Of a DNA stretch of 64,000 nt, positions 17,928 through 26,291 are shown one piece after another. Numbering within the stretch: the stretch's first letter is position 1; every line of letters begins with the position of its first letter. The stretch covers positions 1 through 64,000 of the forward strand of contig NZ_QLJH01000008.1 in NCBI RefSeq assembly GCF_003951315.1, read 5' to 3'. A program made the position numbers and the translations under genes. The notes below the pieces were generated by a model. The model ran no database searches, was not told the DNA's origin, and saw only the letters and a list, made by a program, of their open reading frames with translations. The DNA comes from Sphingomonas sp. S-NIH.Pt15_0812. Its GTDB lineage: Bacteria > Pseudomonadota > Alphaproteobacteria > Sphingomonadales > Sphingomonadaceae.

Positions 17928-20900
17928 AGAGATCCGGGCGGCGATCGAGCTTGCCGCTACCGCCGGGTTCCGTGGCCGACTAATCGCGCGGGGCCAGGCC
18001 CGTGCAATGGTCTGGCGCGATGGCGTGCTGCCGGCCGACGCCCCCGCCTTCTCGCCACAGCTCAGCTACGATCTCACGACCTATGCCTATTCGTTGCTCG
18101 ATCTGGGTCTCAGGCTCCGCGATCTCGACGGCGACAAGGCAAGCGCCCGCACCGCATTCGAGCAGGCCGCCACCGCCCTCGAAGCCGTCATCGCCAAAGG
18201 CGACCCGGCTGACCCCGACCGAGACTTTCACTTTGTCATGGCCGCCGCGAGCTATCATCTCGCCCACCTGTCCGCGCGCGCCTATTCGCTGCTCAGCATC
18301 GTCACCGCCGACGCCAACTTTTCACCGCTGGAGCGCGCCCTTGCGCTCCTGATGCGACGCGACTTTCGCGACCTTGAGGTCATGGTTCTGGCGTTCAGGA
18401 CCGGCGGTGTAGCGAGCGACGCACGGATCGCTGCGGCGATTGAGGCTGGGCTGGAACCTGCGCAACCCGACGGGGTAGAGCCGGGAGCGGCGCTGATCGA
18501 CGGGGTGAACCTCGCACTAACAGATAAGTTTTTCGGCGCCATAGCCACTTATCTGCTGGCGCTGGAGCGCGGTGATCCCGCCTTGGTCGAGGCTGGCTTG
18601 AGCGACTTGCGTGTTGGGCTCACGGCCTGTGCGGAGCTAAATCTCATCCCGCACTGGTGGGCCTGCCGCATCGGTCTGCACCTGCTCGCCGACCTGTGGA
18701 GCAGCACCTTTCACCAGCGCTTGCCCGCGCTGCCTGCCGGCGGCACCGCACCGGACTGGCTCGGCATGCGCGAGCTCTTTATCGCGATCATGCTGCGCCG
18801 GCCCCGCGCGGAGGTAGACCTCTGGCCGTCTCAGATCGCCGCGGCTGAGCGCGCGGCCGACCAAGGCGACGATTTAGTGGTGTCGCTGCCGACGAGCGCC
18901 GGCAAAACACGAATCGCCGAGCTGGCGATCCTGCGCTGCCTCTCCGGTGGGCAGCGCGTCATGTTCGTGACGCCGCTCCGCGCATTGTCCGCCCAAACCG
19001 AGACTACGCTCCAGCGCACCTTCGCCGCATTGGGCAAGACTGTCTCGGCGCTTTATGGGAGCATCGGCGACAGCGGCCTCGACGAGGATGCGATCCGCAC
19101 CCGCAACATCGTCGTCGCGACGCCCGAAAAGCTCGACTTCGCGCTCCGCAACGATCCGTCGCTGCTCGACGATGTCGGCCTGCTCGTTTTCGACGAAGGT
19201 CACATGATCGGGCTCAATGAGCGGGAGGTGCGCTACGAGGTTCAGATCCAGCGATTGCTGCGACGCCCTGATGCTGCCGCACGCCGGATAGTATGCCTGT
19301 CGGCGATCCTGCCTGACGGCAACCAACTCGAGGACTTTGCCAATTGGCTGCGCCGCGACGCGCCGGGCGGACTAATCAAGAATGATTGGCGCCCGACTCG
19401 CCTGCGCTTCGGCGAGGTCACTTGGAATGGGCAGACGGCGCGCCTCGACCTGCGCGTCGGTGACGAACGCCCATGGGTGCAGACCTACCTAACCGGCACC
19501 GTTCCAACGGCTTACAAGCCGCCCAGGCGGCAGCGCAGCACACTTTATCCGCATGATCAGCGCGAGCTGTGTCTCGCGACCGCATGGCGTCTGGTCGAGG
19601 ATGGGCAGACGGTGCTGGTCTACTGCCCGGAGCGTCGCGGCGTTGAACCCTATGCCGGCGTAATCGTGGACCTGCACGAGCGGGGCGCGTTGCCGTCGCT
19701 ATACACCAAAGACCCGAATTTACTGAACACCGCGCTGACGCTCGGGGAAGAATGGTTGGGGGCCGGTCATCCGATACTTAGCTGCCTGCGACTGGGGGTG
19801 GCGCTGCATCACGGTGCCTTGCCGACCGCCTATCGCAAGGAGGTCGAGCGCCTGCTGCGCGACGGCGTGCTGCAGGTGACGATCTCGTCGCCGACCTTGG
19901 CACAGGGCCTGAACCTCTCGGCAACTGCGGTAGTGATGCACGGACTCCACCGCTCGGGTGTGAGGATTGAGGCGTCGGAATTCAAGAACGTCATCGGTCG
20001 GGCCGGCCGCGCCTTCATTGATGTCGAGGGACTCGTACTCTATCCCATCTTCGACAAACCGGCGAATCGGCGGGCTACTTGGAATGGCTTGGTTGATGAC
20101 TTAGGCGCACGCGAGATGGAGAGCGGGCTCATCCGGCTGATCATGGAGCTGTTGACTCGGCTGCATCTCAAGGTCGGCGGCAATTTCGATCAGCTAGTCG
20201 AATACGTGATTAACAACGCCGAGCCCTGGGCCTTCCCGGAACTTGCCGGTGAGAAGCTAACCGATCGGGACCGCGCGCTGAAGGCGTGGAATGAGCAGGT
20301 AGCGATGCTGGACACGGCCATCCTCAGCCTGATCGGCGAGCACGACGTACCCGATGCCGAGATCGCCGCAACCCTTGATGCCGTGCTGCAATCCTCGCTG
20401 TGGAGCCGCCGCCTGGCGCGCCTCGCCGACACCCGGCAGAACACGTTGAAGACCATGCTGCTGGCGCGCGCGCGGCTGATCTGGGCGCGGACCACCGCGA
20501 CGCAGCGCCGCGGCTATTTTCTTGCCGGCTTGGGTCTTCAGGCGGGCCACGCGCTCGATGCGATCACGGCCGAGGCCAACGAACTCCTGGTCAACGCTAA
20601 CGCCGCGTTGATGACCGGCGACCGGGACGGCGCGATCGACGCCATCACCGGCATCGCCGAGCGGGTGTTCCCTTTCGCGCCGTTCACGCCCGACCCCCTT
20701 CCAGCAAACTGGAAAGCCATCCTACGCGCCTGGCTACTTGGCGAGCCCATCAACGGGGGTAATCCGGACGAAGCGAACGAGATGCTGCGATTCATCGAGA
20801 ACGGGCTGGTTTACCGCCTGCCGTGGGCAATGGAGTCTATTCGGGTTCGCGCCAGCGCCAGCGGCGACCAGGTCGGCGATTTCTCGATCGACGATTACGA

Positions 20901-21417
20901 ACTCGGACTGGCGGTTCCGGCGGTGGAAACTGGCACTACGGTGAGAGCCGCCTCACTTCTCATCCAGGCCGGTTTCAATTCACGGCTCGCCGCGATCAAG
21001 GTTGTGGAGGACACGGCCGCGAGCTTCGGCAGCGGTGCGGAATTGCGTGCTTGGTTGCGGAGCGAGCCGGTTCGCCAGCTGACCGCGTCACCGGACTGGC
21101 CAACTGCGGCCACGAAGCCGCTGTGGCTAGACTGGGTGTTTGGGTTCGTGCCGCCGGACAGCCGAACGTGGTCGGATCAGCGCTTCTTTGCGGCCGTCGA
21201 GTGGAGCGTTCACCCACCGCCAGCACCCGGAGCGCCGGTACGGGCGCATCACATCGCGAACGAGCCGTTCATCCTGTCGTCCACTGGCGAGCGGCTGGGC
21301 AAACTCCACGCGCCGCTAAATCCCGCACGTCGCGGGTTGGTCAGGGTGACGGTTGCGAATGAACCAGGGCGGATCAATGTGGCCTATCTCGGTCCTGATG
21401 ATCTATGGATCACCTGA
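17911..21417 (+). CDS. hamB: Hachiman system helicase HamB
   Basis: 1168-residue superfamily 2 helicase. Motif I is LPTSAGKTR (about residue 328), motif Ia VTPLRALS, motif II FDEGHMIG (DEGH, about 427), motif III LSAILPD, and motif VI VIGRAGRA (about 695). The first 300 residues are a helical HamB-specific region, and the C-terminal 400 residues are also HamB-like with no separate domain recognised. In Hachiman the helicase translocates on DNA, senses phage-induced damage or structures and controls HamA. The ATG lies inside the 3' end of hamA. The gene is intact and ends before a strong bidirectional hairpin. Confidence 0.88.
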   Translation: MPTSPEEIRAAIELAATAGFRGRLIARGQARAMVWRDGVLPADAPAFSPQLSYDLTTYAYSLLDLGLRLRDLDGDKASARTAFEQAATALEAVIAKGDPADPDRDFHFVMAAASYHLAHLSARAYSLLSIVTADANFSPLERALALLMRRDFRDLEVMVLAFRTGGVASDARIAAAIEAGLEPAQPDGVEPGAALIDGVNLALTDKFFGAIATYLLALERGDPALVEAGLSDLRVGLTACAELNLIPHWWACRIGLHLLADLWSSTFHQRLPALPAGGTAPDWLGMRELFIAIMLRRPRAEVDLWPSQIAAAERAADQGDDLVVSLPTSAGKTRIAELAILRCLSGGQRVMFVTPLRALSAQTETTLQRTFAALGKTVSALYGSIGDSGLDEDAIRTRNIVVATPEKLDFALRNDPSLLDDVGLLVFDEGHMIGLNEREVRYEVQIQRLLRRPDAAARRIVCLSAILPDGNQLEDFANWLRRDAPGGLIKNDWRPTRLRFGEVTWNGQTARLDLRVGDERPWVQTYLTGTVPTAYKPPRRQRSTLYPHDQRELCLATAWRLVEDGQTVLVYCPERRGVEPYAGVIVDLHERGALPSLYTKDPNLLNTALTLGEEWLGAGHPILSCLRLGVALHHGALPTAYRKEVERLLRDGVLQVTISSPTLAQGLNLSATAVVMHGLHRSGVRIEASEFKNVIGRAGRAFIDVEGLVLYPIFDKPANRRATWNGLVDDLGAREMESGLIRLIMELLTRLHLKVGGNFDQLVEYVINNAEPWAFPELAGEKLTDRDRALKAWNEQVAMLDTAILSLIGEHDVPDAEIAATLDAVLQSSLWSRRLARLADTRQNTLKTMLLARARLIWARTTATQRRGYFLAGLGLQAGHALDAITAEANELLVNANAALMTGDRDGAIDAITGIAERVFPFAPFTPDPLPANWKAILRAWLLGEPINGGNPDEANEMLRFIENGLVYRLPWAMESIRVRASASGDQVGDFSIDDYELGLAVPAVETGTTVRAASLLIQAGFNSRLAAIKVVEDTAASFGSGAELRAWLRSEPVRQLTASPDWPTAATKPLWLDWVFGFVPPDSRTWSDQRFFAAVEWSVHPPPAPGAPVRAHHIANEPFILSSTGERLGKLHAPLNPARRGLVRVTVANEPGRINVAYLGPDDLWIT

Positions 21418-21689
21418 TGGTTGCGAGGGGAGGTCGCCTGAAGGTTGCCAGTCCGCGATCGGCTTAGCCTCGATCGCTCCTCGATCAAACTTTTCGCGAC
21501 CGCAAACGTCAGCTTCAGCTAAAATGCGACCTTCACGGTCGGGCTCACGAACGACGGCTTTGTCCCAATCATCGCCGTACAGAATGCTCTAATCATACCA
21601 GGATATGATCCCTTTGGATAACGAATTTCGAGGCCGTTATTCGGAAAAGCACGCAGCCGTGATGGCAAGATTGAGGCAGTGGAGCTGGG

Positions 21690-21728
21690 TTGAAGAGGTT
21701 GCCGCCTTTTGCGCGGCAACCTCTTCAA
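21690..21728. terminator. perfect 16-bp stem hairpin between convergent units
   Basis: TTGAAGAGGTTGCCGC pairs perfectly with GCGGCAACCTCTTCAA across a 7-base loop. It sits between hamB (rightward) and the leftward mob-region operon, so it probably ends both transcripts. The rest of 21418-21689 holds no gene. Confidence 0.7.
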
Positions 21729-21731
21729 CTA

Positions 21732-22220
21732 TTAGCACCACGTCTGCAGATTGACTTGGTTCCCTAAATCGGCGCCATCGCGAACGAGCATTGCCAGCTT
21801 CGCGGTCGCGCGGTCGCATCCCGCCGCCAGCGTCGCCGGCCGCCCCCGCACCTGCACGATCTCGCCCGGCAGCACCTTGAAATGGGACTGAGCCCCATCC
21901 TGCGGCACGATCACCGCGCGAGCCTTGCCGGGGACGAGCGACAGGCGGCATCCCGTCGAGACGTAGCAGACGGTGTCGCGCGGCAGCATGACGGTGATCC
22001 CGGTCATGACGGGGACGTCGTCTTCGCCGATGGTGAATTCGAGATAGACAAGGTCGACCTGTGCCTCAACTGCTGTGCGACCGAACGCGATCTGCTGGGA
22101 ATGGTCGAGCGGATCGCCGGCGAGGATCATCAGGCCGGGGTTCATGATCTTGTTGCCGAGCAGAAGCTTGGAAACGGCAGCGACATGGGCGCGGACATGG
22201 GCGGTCTGATCGGGGTTCAT
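21732..22220 (-). CDS. hypothetical protein, 162 aa (mob-region operon)
   Basis: Not recognised. 162 residues beginning MNPDQTAHVRAHVAAV; ATG 22220 is chosen because AAGGAAG lies 7 bases upstream. The central part (AQVDLVYLEFTIGEDDVPVMTGITVML) and a Val-rich block (RAVIVPQDGAQSHFKVLPGEIVQVRG) suggest a beta-rich fold. No signal peptide or membrane segment is present. Last gene of the leftward five-gene operon that contains the relaxase-like gene, separated by 35 bases from the gene before it. Confidence 0.6.
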   Translation of the reverse strand: MNPDQTAHVRAHVAAVSKLLLGNKIMNPGLMILAGDPLDHSQQIAFGRTAVEAQVDLVYLEFTIGEDDVPVMTGITVMLPRDTVCYVSTGCRLSLVPGKARAVIVPQDGAQSHFKVLPGEIVQVRGRPATLAAGCDRATAKLAMLVRDGADLGNQVNLQTWC

Positions 22221-22255
22221 GGTCTGTCTTCCTTGTTTCATCCCCACCACGGGGA

Positions 22256-22609
22256 TCACATCGACTTGCCCATCCTCCTCATCTTCTCCCCCTCACTGCG
22301 ATCGCGCCGTCGATCGGCCCGCGCAGCGGGCGGCTCGTCCGGGACCGAGCAGCTCGGTCCCATGTGAAGCTGCACCGCGATCCGCCGCAGGACAGCACGG
22401 TCGAGCGCGTGCGCCCCGTCAACGACGCGCACCGCCCGGACCCGCTCGACGGCCGCCGGACATATGACGGCGGCGACCGCCATCACGATTCGCGTGCCTG
22501 GCCCCGCTGCCGCCTGCTGCCAGCGCTGGCCGGCCAACACGAGCAGCGGAAAGACGATGACGAGCGGCCAACACGCCTGCCGCAGCAGGCGGGGCATGGG
22601 CACCGTCAT
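22256..22609 (-). CDS. small membrane protein (mob-region operon)
   Basis: 117-residue protein with two predicted hydrophobic stretches near the N-terminus (ACWPLVIVFPLLVLAG and RIVMAVAAVICPAAV) and a charged, Arg-rich C-terminal tail. Its ATG overlaps the stop of the preceding gene, so it is co-translated. No family is recognised. An inner-membrane location with the tail in the cytoplasm is likely from the positive charge distribution. Confidence 0.6.
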   Translation of the reverse strand: MTVPMPRLLRQACWPLVIVFPLLVLAGQRWQQAAAGPGTRIVMAVAAVICPAAVERVRAVRVVDGAHALDRAVLRRIAVQLHMGPSCSVPDEPPAARADRRRDRSEGEKMRRMGKSM

Positions 22610-23163
22610 GACCGATCCTCCCCGCCCGCAGGGCCGGATGCCGGGCTGCGCTCGCCGTGGACCAGCAGGCGGATGGCCCGGACCAATCCATCAGCGCGTT
22701 CGTGCGCCGTTCGCCACGGCACTTCTTCAACATGAAGATGTCGCGCCGTTAGTTGAAAGCCTGAAGCCGCCGTGCCGTCCCGCTTGTCCGGTGTCGGCAC
22801 GAGCCAAAGGCCAGCGTCGACATCGACCCAGAGCGTCAGCATCCAGTGCCAGGTGACCCGCCCGCTGTGCCACAGGCCCAGTGCGAAGCCCGGCATCGCG
22901 TCCTCCGCCGGCGTCCTGATGATCAGCGCATCGGACCGCGTCTCCACCAGCACGCTGTCCATCGCGGCGATGGACGCGGCGAGACTGCCGACCGTCGTCG
23001 TGACCAGCAGGTGGTTTGCCTCGCAATACAAGCAGCCGGCGAGCGGCAGGCCGAGGTCGGCCGGCATGTCGGTCAGCCGCCACCCAACCGCCCGCGCCAG
23101 TGTTCGCACGACGTGCGAGTTCATCGCCTGGCCGATCTGCGGCCAGGGTTCGTTATCGTTCAT
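22606..23163 (-). CDS. hypothetical protein A of a paralogous pair
   Basis: 185 residues beginning MNDNEPWPQIGQAM; the start at 23163 follows GAGAAA. The C-terminal half contains GLWLVPTPDKR and HERADGLVRAIRLL, the same arrangement (GLWLVP, then ERADG plus aromatic/hydrophobic and RA) seen in the first gene of this operon at 23870-24436; the segment around LYCEANHLLVTTTVGS also aligns with LYDAQSVVVALTCVAS there. The two are therefore paralogs flanking the relaxase-like gene. Function unknown; a dimeric or complementary DNA-processing role would be a guess. Confidence 0.6.
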   Translation of the reverse strand: MNDNEPWPQIGQAMNSHVVRTLARAVGWRLTDMPADLGLPLAGCLYCEANHLLVTTTVGSLAASIAAMDSVLVETRSDALIIRTPAEDAMPGFALGLWHSGRVTWHWMLTLWVDVDAGLWLVPTPDKRDGTAASGFQLTARHLHVEEVPWRTAHERADGLVRAIRLLVHGERSPASGPAGGEDRS

Positions 23164-23210
23164 GATGTTTCTCGATGATGGTGTTGGTTCGCCGGTATGC
23201 GCCGGCGCGG

Positions 23211-23870
23211 TCAGGCTTGCTGCCAGTCGGCCTGGAACTGGCGAAACGCGTTGCCAACCAGGGCATGGGCCTTGTCGGTGGCGAGCGGGGTCACCCATTC
23301 GCCAAAGCCCAGCGGCGTCAGTCGCCTGGGTCCAGCAAGGAGGGCATGGACATGCGGCGGGCTGGCGCTTCCGGCCCGGTGCGGGGCATGCTGGACCAGC
23401 AGTGCGGCCACCTCGAACGGATCGACGATCAGCCGGCGGGTGAAGTCGCGCACCAATTCATATTGCTCATGCAGTCGCGCCGTCGGGAAGGTGAAGGTCA
23501 GATAGGCGAGCAGCGCCTTGGCCTTGACCGGCAGTTCGGCGTCGACCGTCTCCATCAGGATACGCGGGTCGGACAGTCGGTCGTCGGCCCCCGGTGGCAG
23601 CAGCACCTCGGCCCTCGCCGCAGTCAGCGTCCATGGCGGCATGTCGGCTGGCGCACCAACGGTCAGTTTGGCGGCGGCAAAGGCCGCCGCGCTGTTCAGG
23701 TGTCCGCGAAAGCTGGGTCGCAGGCAGCCATACATGACACGGGTCGCTTCGCGATCAGCATCATCGCCAGTCAGCAGGAGCCAGCTATGCGGGTTCGCCG
23801 GATCCGGCAGGCAGCCCGAATTGACCTCGACGCTGGGTGTTGACGCTGCGCGCTTGGCCTTGGTCCGCAT
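23211..23870 (-). CDS. MobA/MobL-like relaxase-fold protein
   Basis: 219 residues. The C-terminal half resembles the end of the MobQ (RSF1010 MobA-type) relaxase domain: YLTFTFPTARLHEQYELVRDF, then LLVQHAPHR (His161, His164) and PPHVHALLAGPRR with the HxH pair (His173, His175) that in HUH relaxases binds the metal at the nick site. In RSF1010 MobA the same order is an LP segment, a helix, an AIHA strand and NPHCH. The N-terminal catalytic Tyr is not obvious; Tyr47 in RVMYGCL is a candidate. The protein is short, with no primase or helicase part. Its ATG overlaps the preceding stop (ATGA). An oriT-like sequence lies 1 kb upstream. Moderately sure. Confidence 0.55.
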   Translation of the reverse strand: MRTKAKRAASTPSVEVNSGCLPDPANPHSWLLLTGDDADREATRVMYGCLRPSFRGHLNSAAAFAAAKLTVGAPADMPPWTLTAARAEVLLPPGADDRLSDPRILMETVDAELPVKAKALLAYLTFTFPTARLHEQYELVRDFTRRLIVDPFEVAALLVQHAPHRAGSASPPHVHALLAGPRRLTPLGFGEWVTPLATDKAHALVGNAFRQFQADWQQA

Positions 23871-24436
23871 CAGAACGCCTCCCGCGGGTAGAGGCGTTCC
23901 GCTAGGTCAGACGCGGCGCGGTAGATGCCGTCGGCGCGCTCCGCGAGCGTTGCATAGGGCGGTACCAGATGAAGCTCGAGGCCGTGCGCCTCCAGCCGGA
24001 TCGCCCCGCCAAATCCGCGCGGCACCAGCCACAGGCCGCCATCATCATGGCGGTAGAGCGCCAGGTCCTCCAGCTTGAAGGGGGTGAGGCCACCGCCCGC
24101 CAAGACGACATCGATCGACACCGGCAGCAGGTCACCGCCGGTCAGGCAGCAACGCACCAGCATGACGTCGATCGACTGATCGGCCGCGAGGCGCTCGATC
24201 TTGCTGCGGAACATGGGGCTGGCGACACAGGTCAGCGCCACGACAACCGACTGGGCGTCGTACAGAACGCTGTCGGCGGGCATACCGCCGCCCGAAACCA
24301 GGACGGGCACCTCGGGCTTGCCGAAGGCGGAGGAGATATAGTGGTGAAGCACGTGCGGCAGCGAGTGCACGGGGGTAGTCAGAAAATCCATTGCAGTACC
24401 GAAGCTTAAGGGTCGCGGACCGAGCGATCCGGACAA
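23870..24436 (-). CDS. hypothetical protein B of a paralogous pair
   Basis: 188 residues, first gene of the leftward operon. It shares with the gene at 22606-23163 the GLWLVP block (here in DDGGLWLVPRGF) and the terminal ERADGIYRAA block, so they are distant paralogs. The TTG at 24436 is preceded by a strong GGAGG; an ATG at 24391 has none, so I favour the TTG, giving MSGSLGPRPL. No known family, no membrane segment. Context next to the relaxase-like gene and the oriT candidate suggests an accessory mobilisation role, which is unproven. Confidence 0.6.
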   Translation of the reverse strand: MSGSLGPRPLSFGTAMDFLTTPVHSLPHVLHHYISSAFGKPEVPVLVSGGGMPADSVLYDAQSVVVALTCVASPMFRSKIERLAADQSIDVMLVRCCLTGGDLLPVSIDVVLAGGGLTPFKLEDLALYRHDDGGLWLVPRGFGGAIRLEAHGLELHLVPPYATLAERADGIYRAASDLAERLYPREAF

Positions 24437-24710
24437 GCCCCTCCAATCTTTTTCATCGATCTTCAGGGCTCAAAATCCCGGCTTCCTTCATCCTCGTCAG
24501 ACTCAGGTTGCGGCGCACGCTTCTCGCCGCAGTGGAGGACGGCCCCGACGGCGCATGGACCGCGCTGATCACCTCGCGGACGGCCCTCAGTGCGCGCTGC
24601 CTCTTCCAACTTCACCGCCATTTTCCTTCGACAACTGCACGACGCTCGCTTTCGCGCATTCACGCCTGACGTCGTTCGTACCGAACATCTTTGGTCTCGC
24701 GCCTTCCGGA

Positions 24711-24728
24711 ACCGTGCCTACGCACGGT
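24711..24728. repeat. perfect 7-bp stem hairpin near the oriT candidate
   Basis: ACCGTGC-CTAC-GCACGGT. It lies upstream of the repeat cluster and could be a secondary structure used in strand transfer, or a terminator without T-tract. Confidence 0.4.
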
Positions 24729-24754
24729 GGAGGACCCCGCAGGCCGATGGCCGA

Positions 24755-25005
24755 GGTATGTCAGGTAGCTACTGCATAGCTGACACCAATCCGTCGCAGA
24801 CCGAGCGCAACGCTCCTCTCCGGCCTTCAGGAAGCCGGGAGGGGCGGTAAAGTTGGGGCTCCCCAACTTTACGGTATTGCGCCCTCAAAATCTGGTGTGT
24901 CAAATCAGGGCTCCTGACATACCCAGATTTCGTGATTTCGTCGAAATCGCGTTCGTTTTGACATACCGGCCGCAGGCCGCCCGGAACGCGGCGACAGGTA
25001 TGTCA
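24755..25005. repeat. cluster of 9-mer GGTATGTCA / TGACATACC repeats
   Basis: Exact copies at 24755-24763 (forward), 24915-24923 and 24959-24967 (reverse complement) and 24997-25005 (forward). A one-mismatch copy GGTGTGTCA is at 24894-24902 and a partial TGACACC at 24781-24787. They form inverted pairs, for example 24894/24915. Such spaced arrays are typical of iterons or of operator sites for a DNA-binding protein. The palindrome GATTTCG-T-CGAAATC at 24934-24948 lies inside the cluster. Confidence 0.65.
24847..24886 (+). other. oriT: IncQ/MobQ-like origin of transfer candidate
   Basis: A perfect inverted repeat, GTAAAGTTGGGG-CT-CCCCAACTTTAC (24847-24872), is followed directly by GGTATTGCGCCCT (24873-24885). 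In RSF1010/R1162-type plasmids oriT is an inverted repeat followed by a GGTAAGTGCGCCCT-like nick region, so both the order and the TGCGCCCT core match. It lies in a 700-base gap between the leftward operon with the relaxase-like gene and the rightward gene at 25136. Resemblance is judged by eye. Confidence 0.55.
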
Positions 25006-25135
25006 GACTTCCTCAACGATGTGCAGGCTATGCCAGCGTCATGGCGGTGCGCGGCGAACGGTCTCGCGCATCGCGAAGATGCGTCGGTCCCGTCGCTCGA
25101 CGACGCGACCGTCAGAATGGGAAGGTTGAGCAGTT

Positions 25136-25996
25136 ATGGCCGAGCCAATCGAAGATGGGGATGCGGTACGCTCGACCGGGGCTGTGGCAGAGCCGGAGAT
25201 CACCACCAGGGTCCTGGCCCTGGTCCGCAAACTGGCTTCGGATCCCGCAGGTGGTGGAAGCGCTGGCATGCGCGCGGTCGACAATCTGCAGGGCCATGCC
25301 GAGCGCGAAGCCTATCTGCGGGAAATGGTCATGAAATTCCGGCCGCCCGAGGCTGACCCGGAACTTTGGCTTCGATGGCTGTCAGGCGGTCCCGAACCTT
25401 TTGCGCCGCGCGTGCCAGAAAAGCCGCACTTTTCGCAGGTAAATACCAAGCGGGAGATCGAGCGCGCTTCGAAACGGGTCACCGCAGCGCGGGACCGGAT
25501 TGCGAAAGCGGAACGTGAACTCTCGGCAGCGCAGTCGGTGGCGGCATCAGCCCTCGAATTCGAGTCCTCACTCATCGCGTGGGCGCTGATGGAGCAGATC
25601 ACGTCGCTGGTGTCGCCGGTTTTTGCGATGGGGCCGGCGTGGACATTGATGCGTGTTGTCAGCCCCCATGTCCCAGCCGATGAGATGGAAAACGAACTGA
25701 TCCTTGAAGACCACGAACCTAGCCGCAAGGCGCTGGAACAAAAGGTCAGGGAGGAACGCGTTGAGCTGTCGAAGAAGCTGCATGCCGCACTCGATTTCTG
25801 GGCAGGTGACAGGGAGTTCGAGGTGGACTTGCGGAACGCGATCAAATCCGTTGTCGACAAACATCAGTCGCGTGAAGCCGCTGCCCGCGGCAAAGGCCGA
25901 AAGGTACGCTCGCAAAACGAGGCCAAGAACTCCGTCAGGTCGGATAGCGCAGCCGCGCGTCACGAAATCCTCGCTCAGTCGGAACCCCTGGAGTAA
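25136..25996 (+). CDS. hypothetical coiled-coil protein, 286 aa
   Basis: Not recognised. 286 residues beginning MAEPIEDGDAVRSTG, with GGAAGG about 10 bases before the ATG. Residues about 105-140 (REIERASKRVTAARDRIAKAERELSAAQ) form a clear coiled coil; a second charged helix lies near 200-230. The middle has a hydrophobic region (FESSLIAWALMEQITSLVSPVF) that could be a buried helix. It is divergent from the relaxase-like operon and lies immediately downstream of the repeat cluster, so it may be regulated by those repeats or encode their binding protein. Confidence 0.6.
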   Translation: MAEPIEDGDAVRSTGAVAEPEITTRVLALVRKLASDPAGGGSAGMRAVDNLQGHAEREAYLREMVMKFRPPEADPELWLRWLSGGPEPFAPRVPEKPHFSQVNTKREIERASKRVTAARDRIAKAERELSAAQSVAASALEFESSLIAWALMEQITSLVSPVFAMGPAWTLMRVVSPHVPADEMENELILEDHEPSRKALEQKVREERVELSKKLHAALDFWAGDREFEVDLRNAIKSVVDKHQSREAAARGKGRKVRSQNEAKNSVRSDSAAARHEILAQSEPLE

Positions 25997-26291
25997 CTGT
26001 AGACCGCCGTGGCGGCTTACCATCTTCCCAATCCGATCGCGTCGACCGCAGACTCCTGCTCCTGCTCCTGCTCCTGCTCCTACCCGCAGCCCGCGATCAC
26101 GAGCAGCCGGTTCCAGCGAATGCTGCCTTCATCACCATCCGCATGGGGCGTGGCGGCAGCATAGCTAGGCCCGTCTGCCGTGCGCGGTGCTACGCTTCTT
26201 GGCATGGCATCTGTAACCGGCGCGGCGATCGCCATCGGCAGCGTCGCGACCGGCGCCGGCAGCAAGGACGTAAACGTCTTTACAGTCAATT
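25997..26291. other. intergenic stretch with a hexanucleotide tandem repeat
   Basis: Five consecutive CTCCTG units at about 26053-26082, the last ending CTCCTA. No convincing gene. This is the gap between convergent genes. Confidence 0.5.

Noticed and set aside
23283..23296. GGGGTCACC match to the tRNA-Glu 3' end as attR
   Set aside because: Only 9 bases and inside the relaxase-like gene, so likely chance.
24437..25135. CRISPR array
   Set aside because: The repeats are 9-mers in both orientations with uneven spacing, not a CRISPR.
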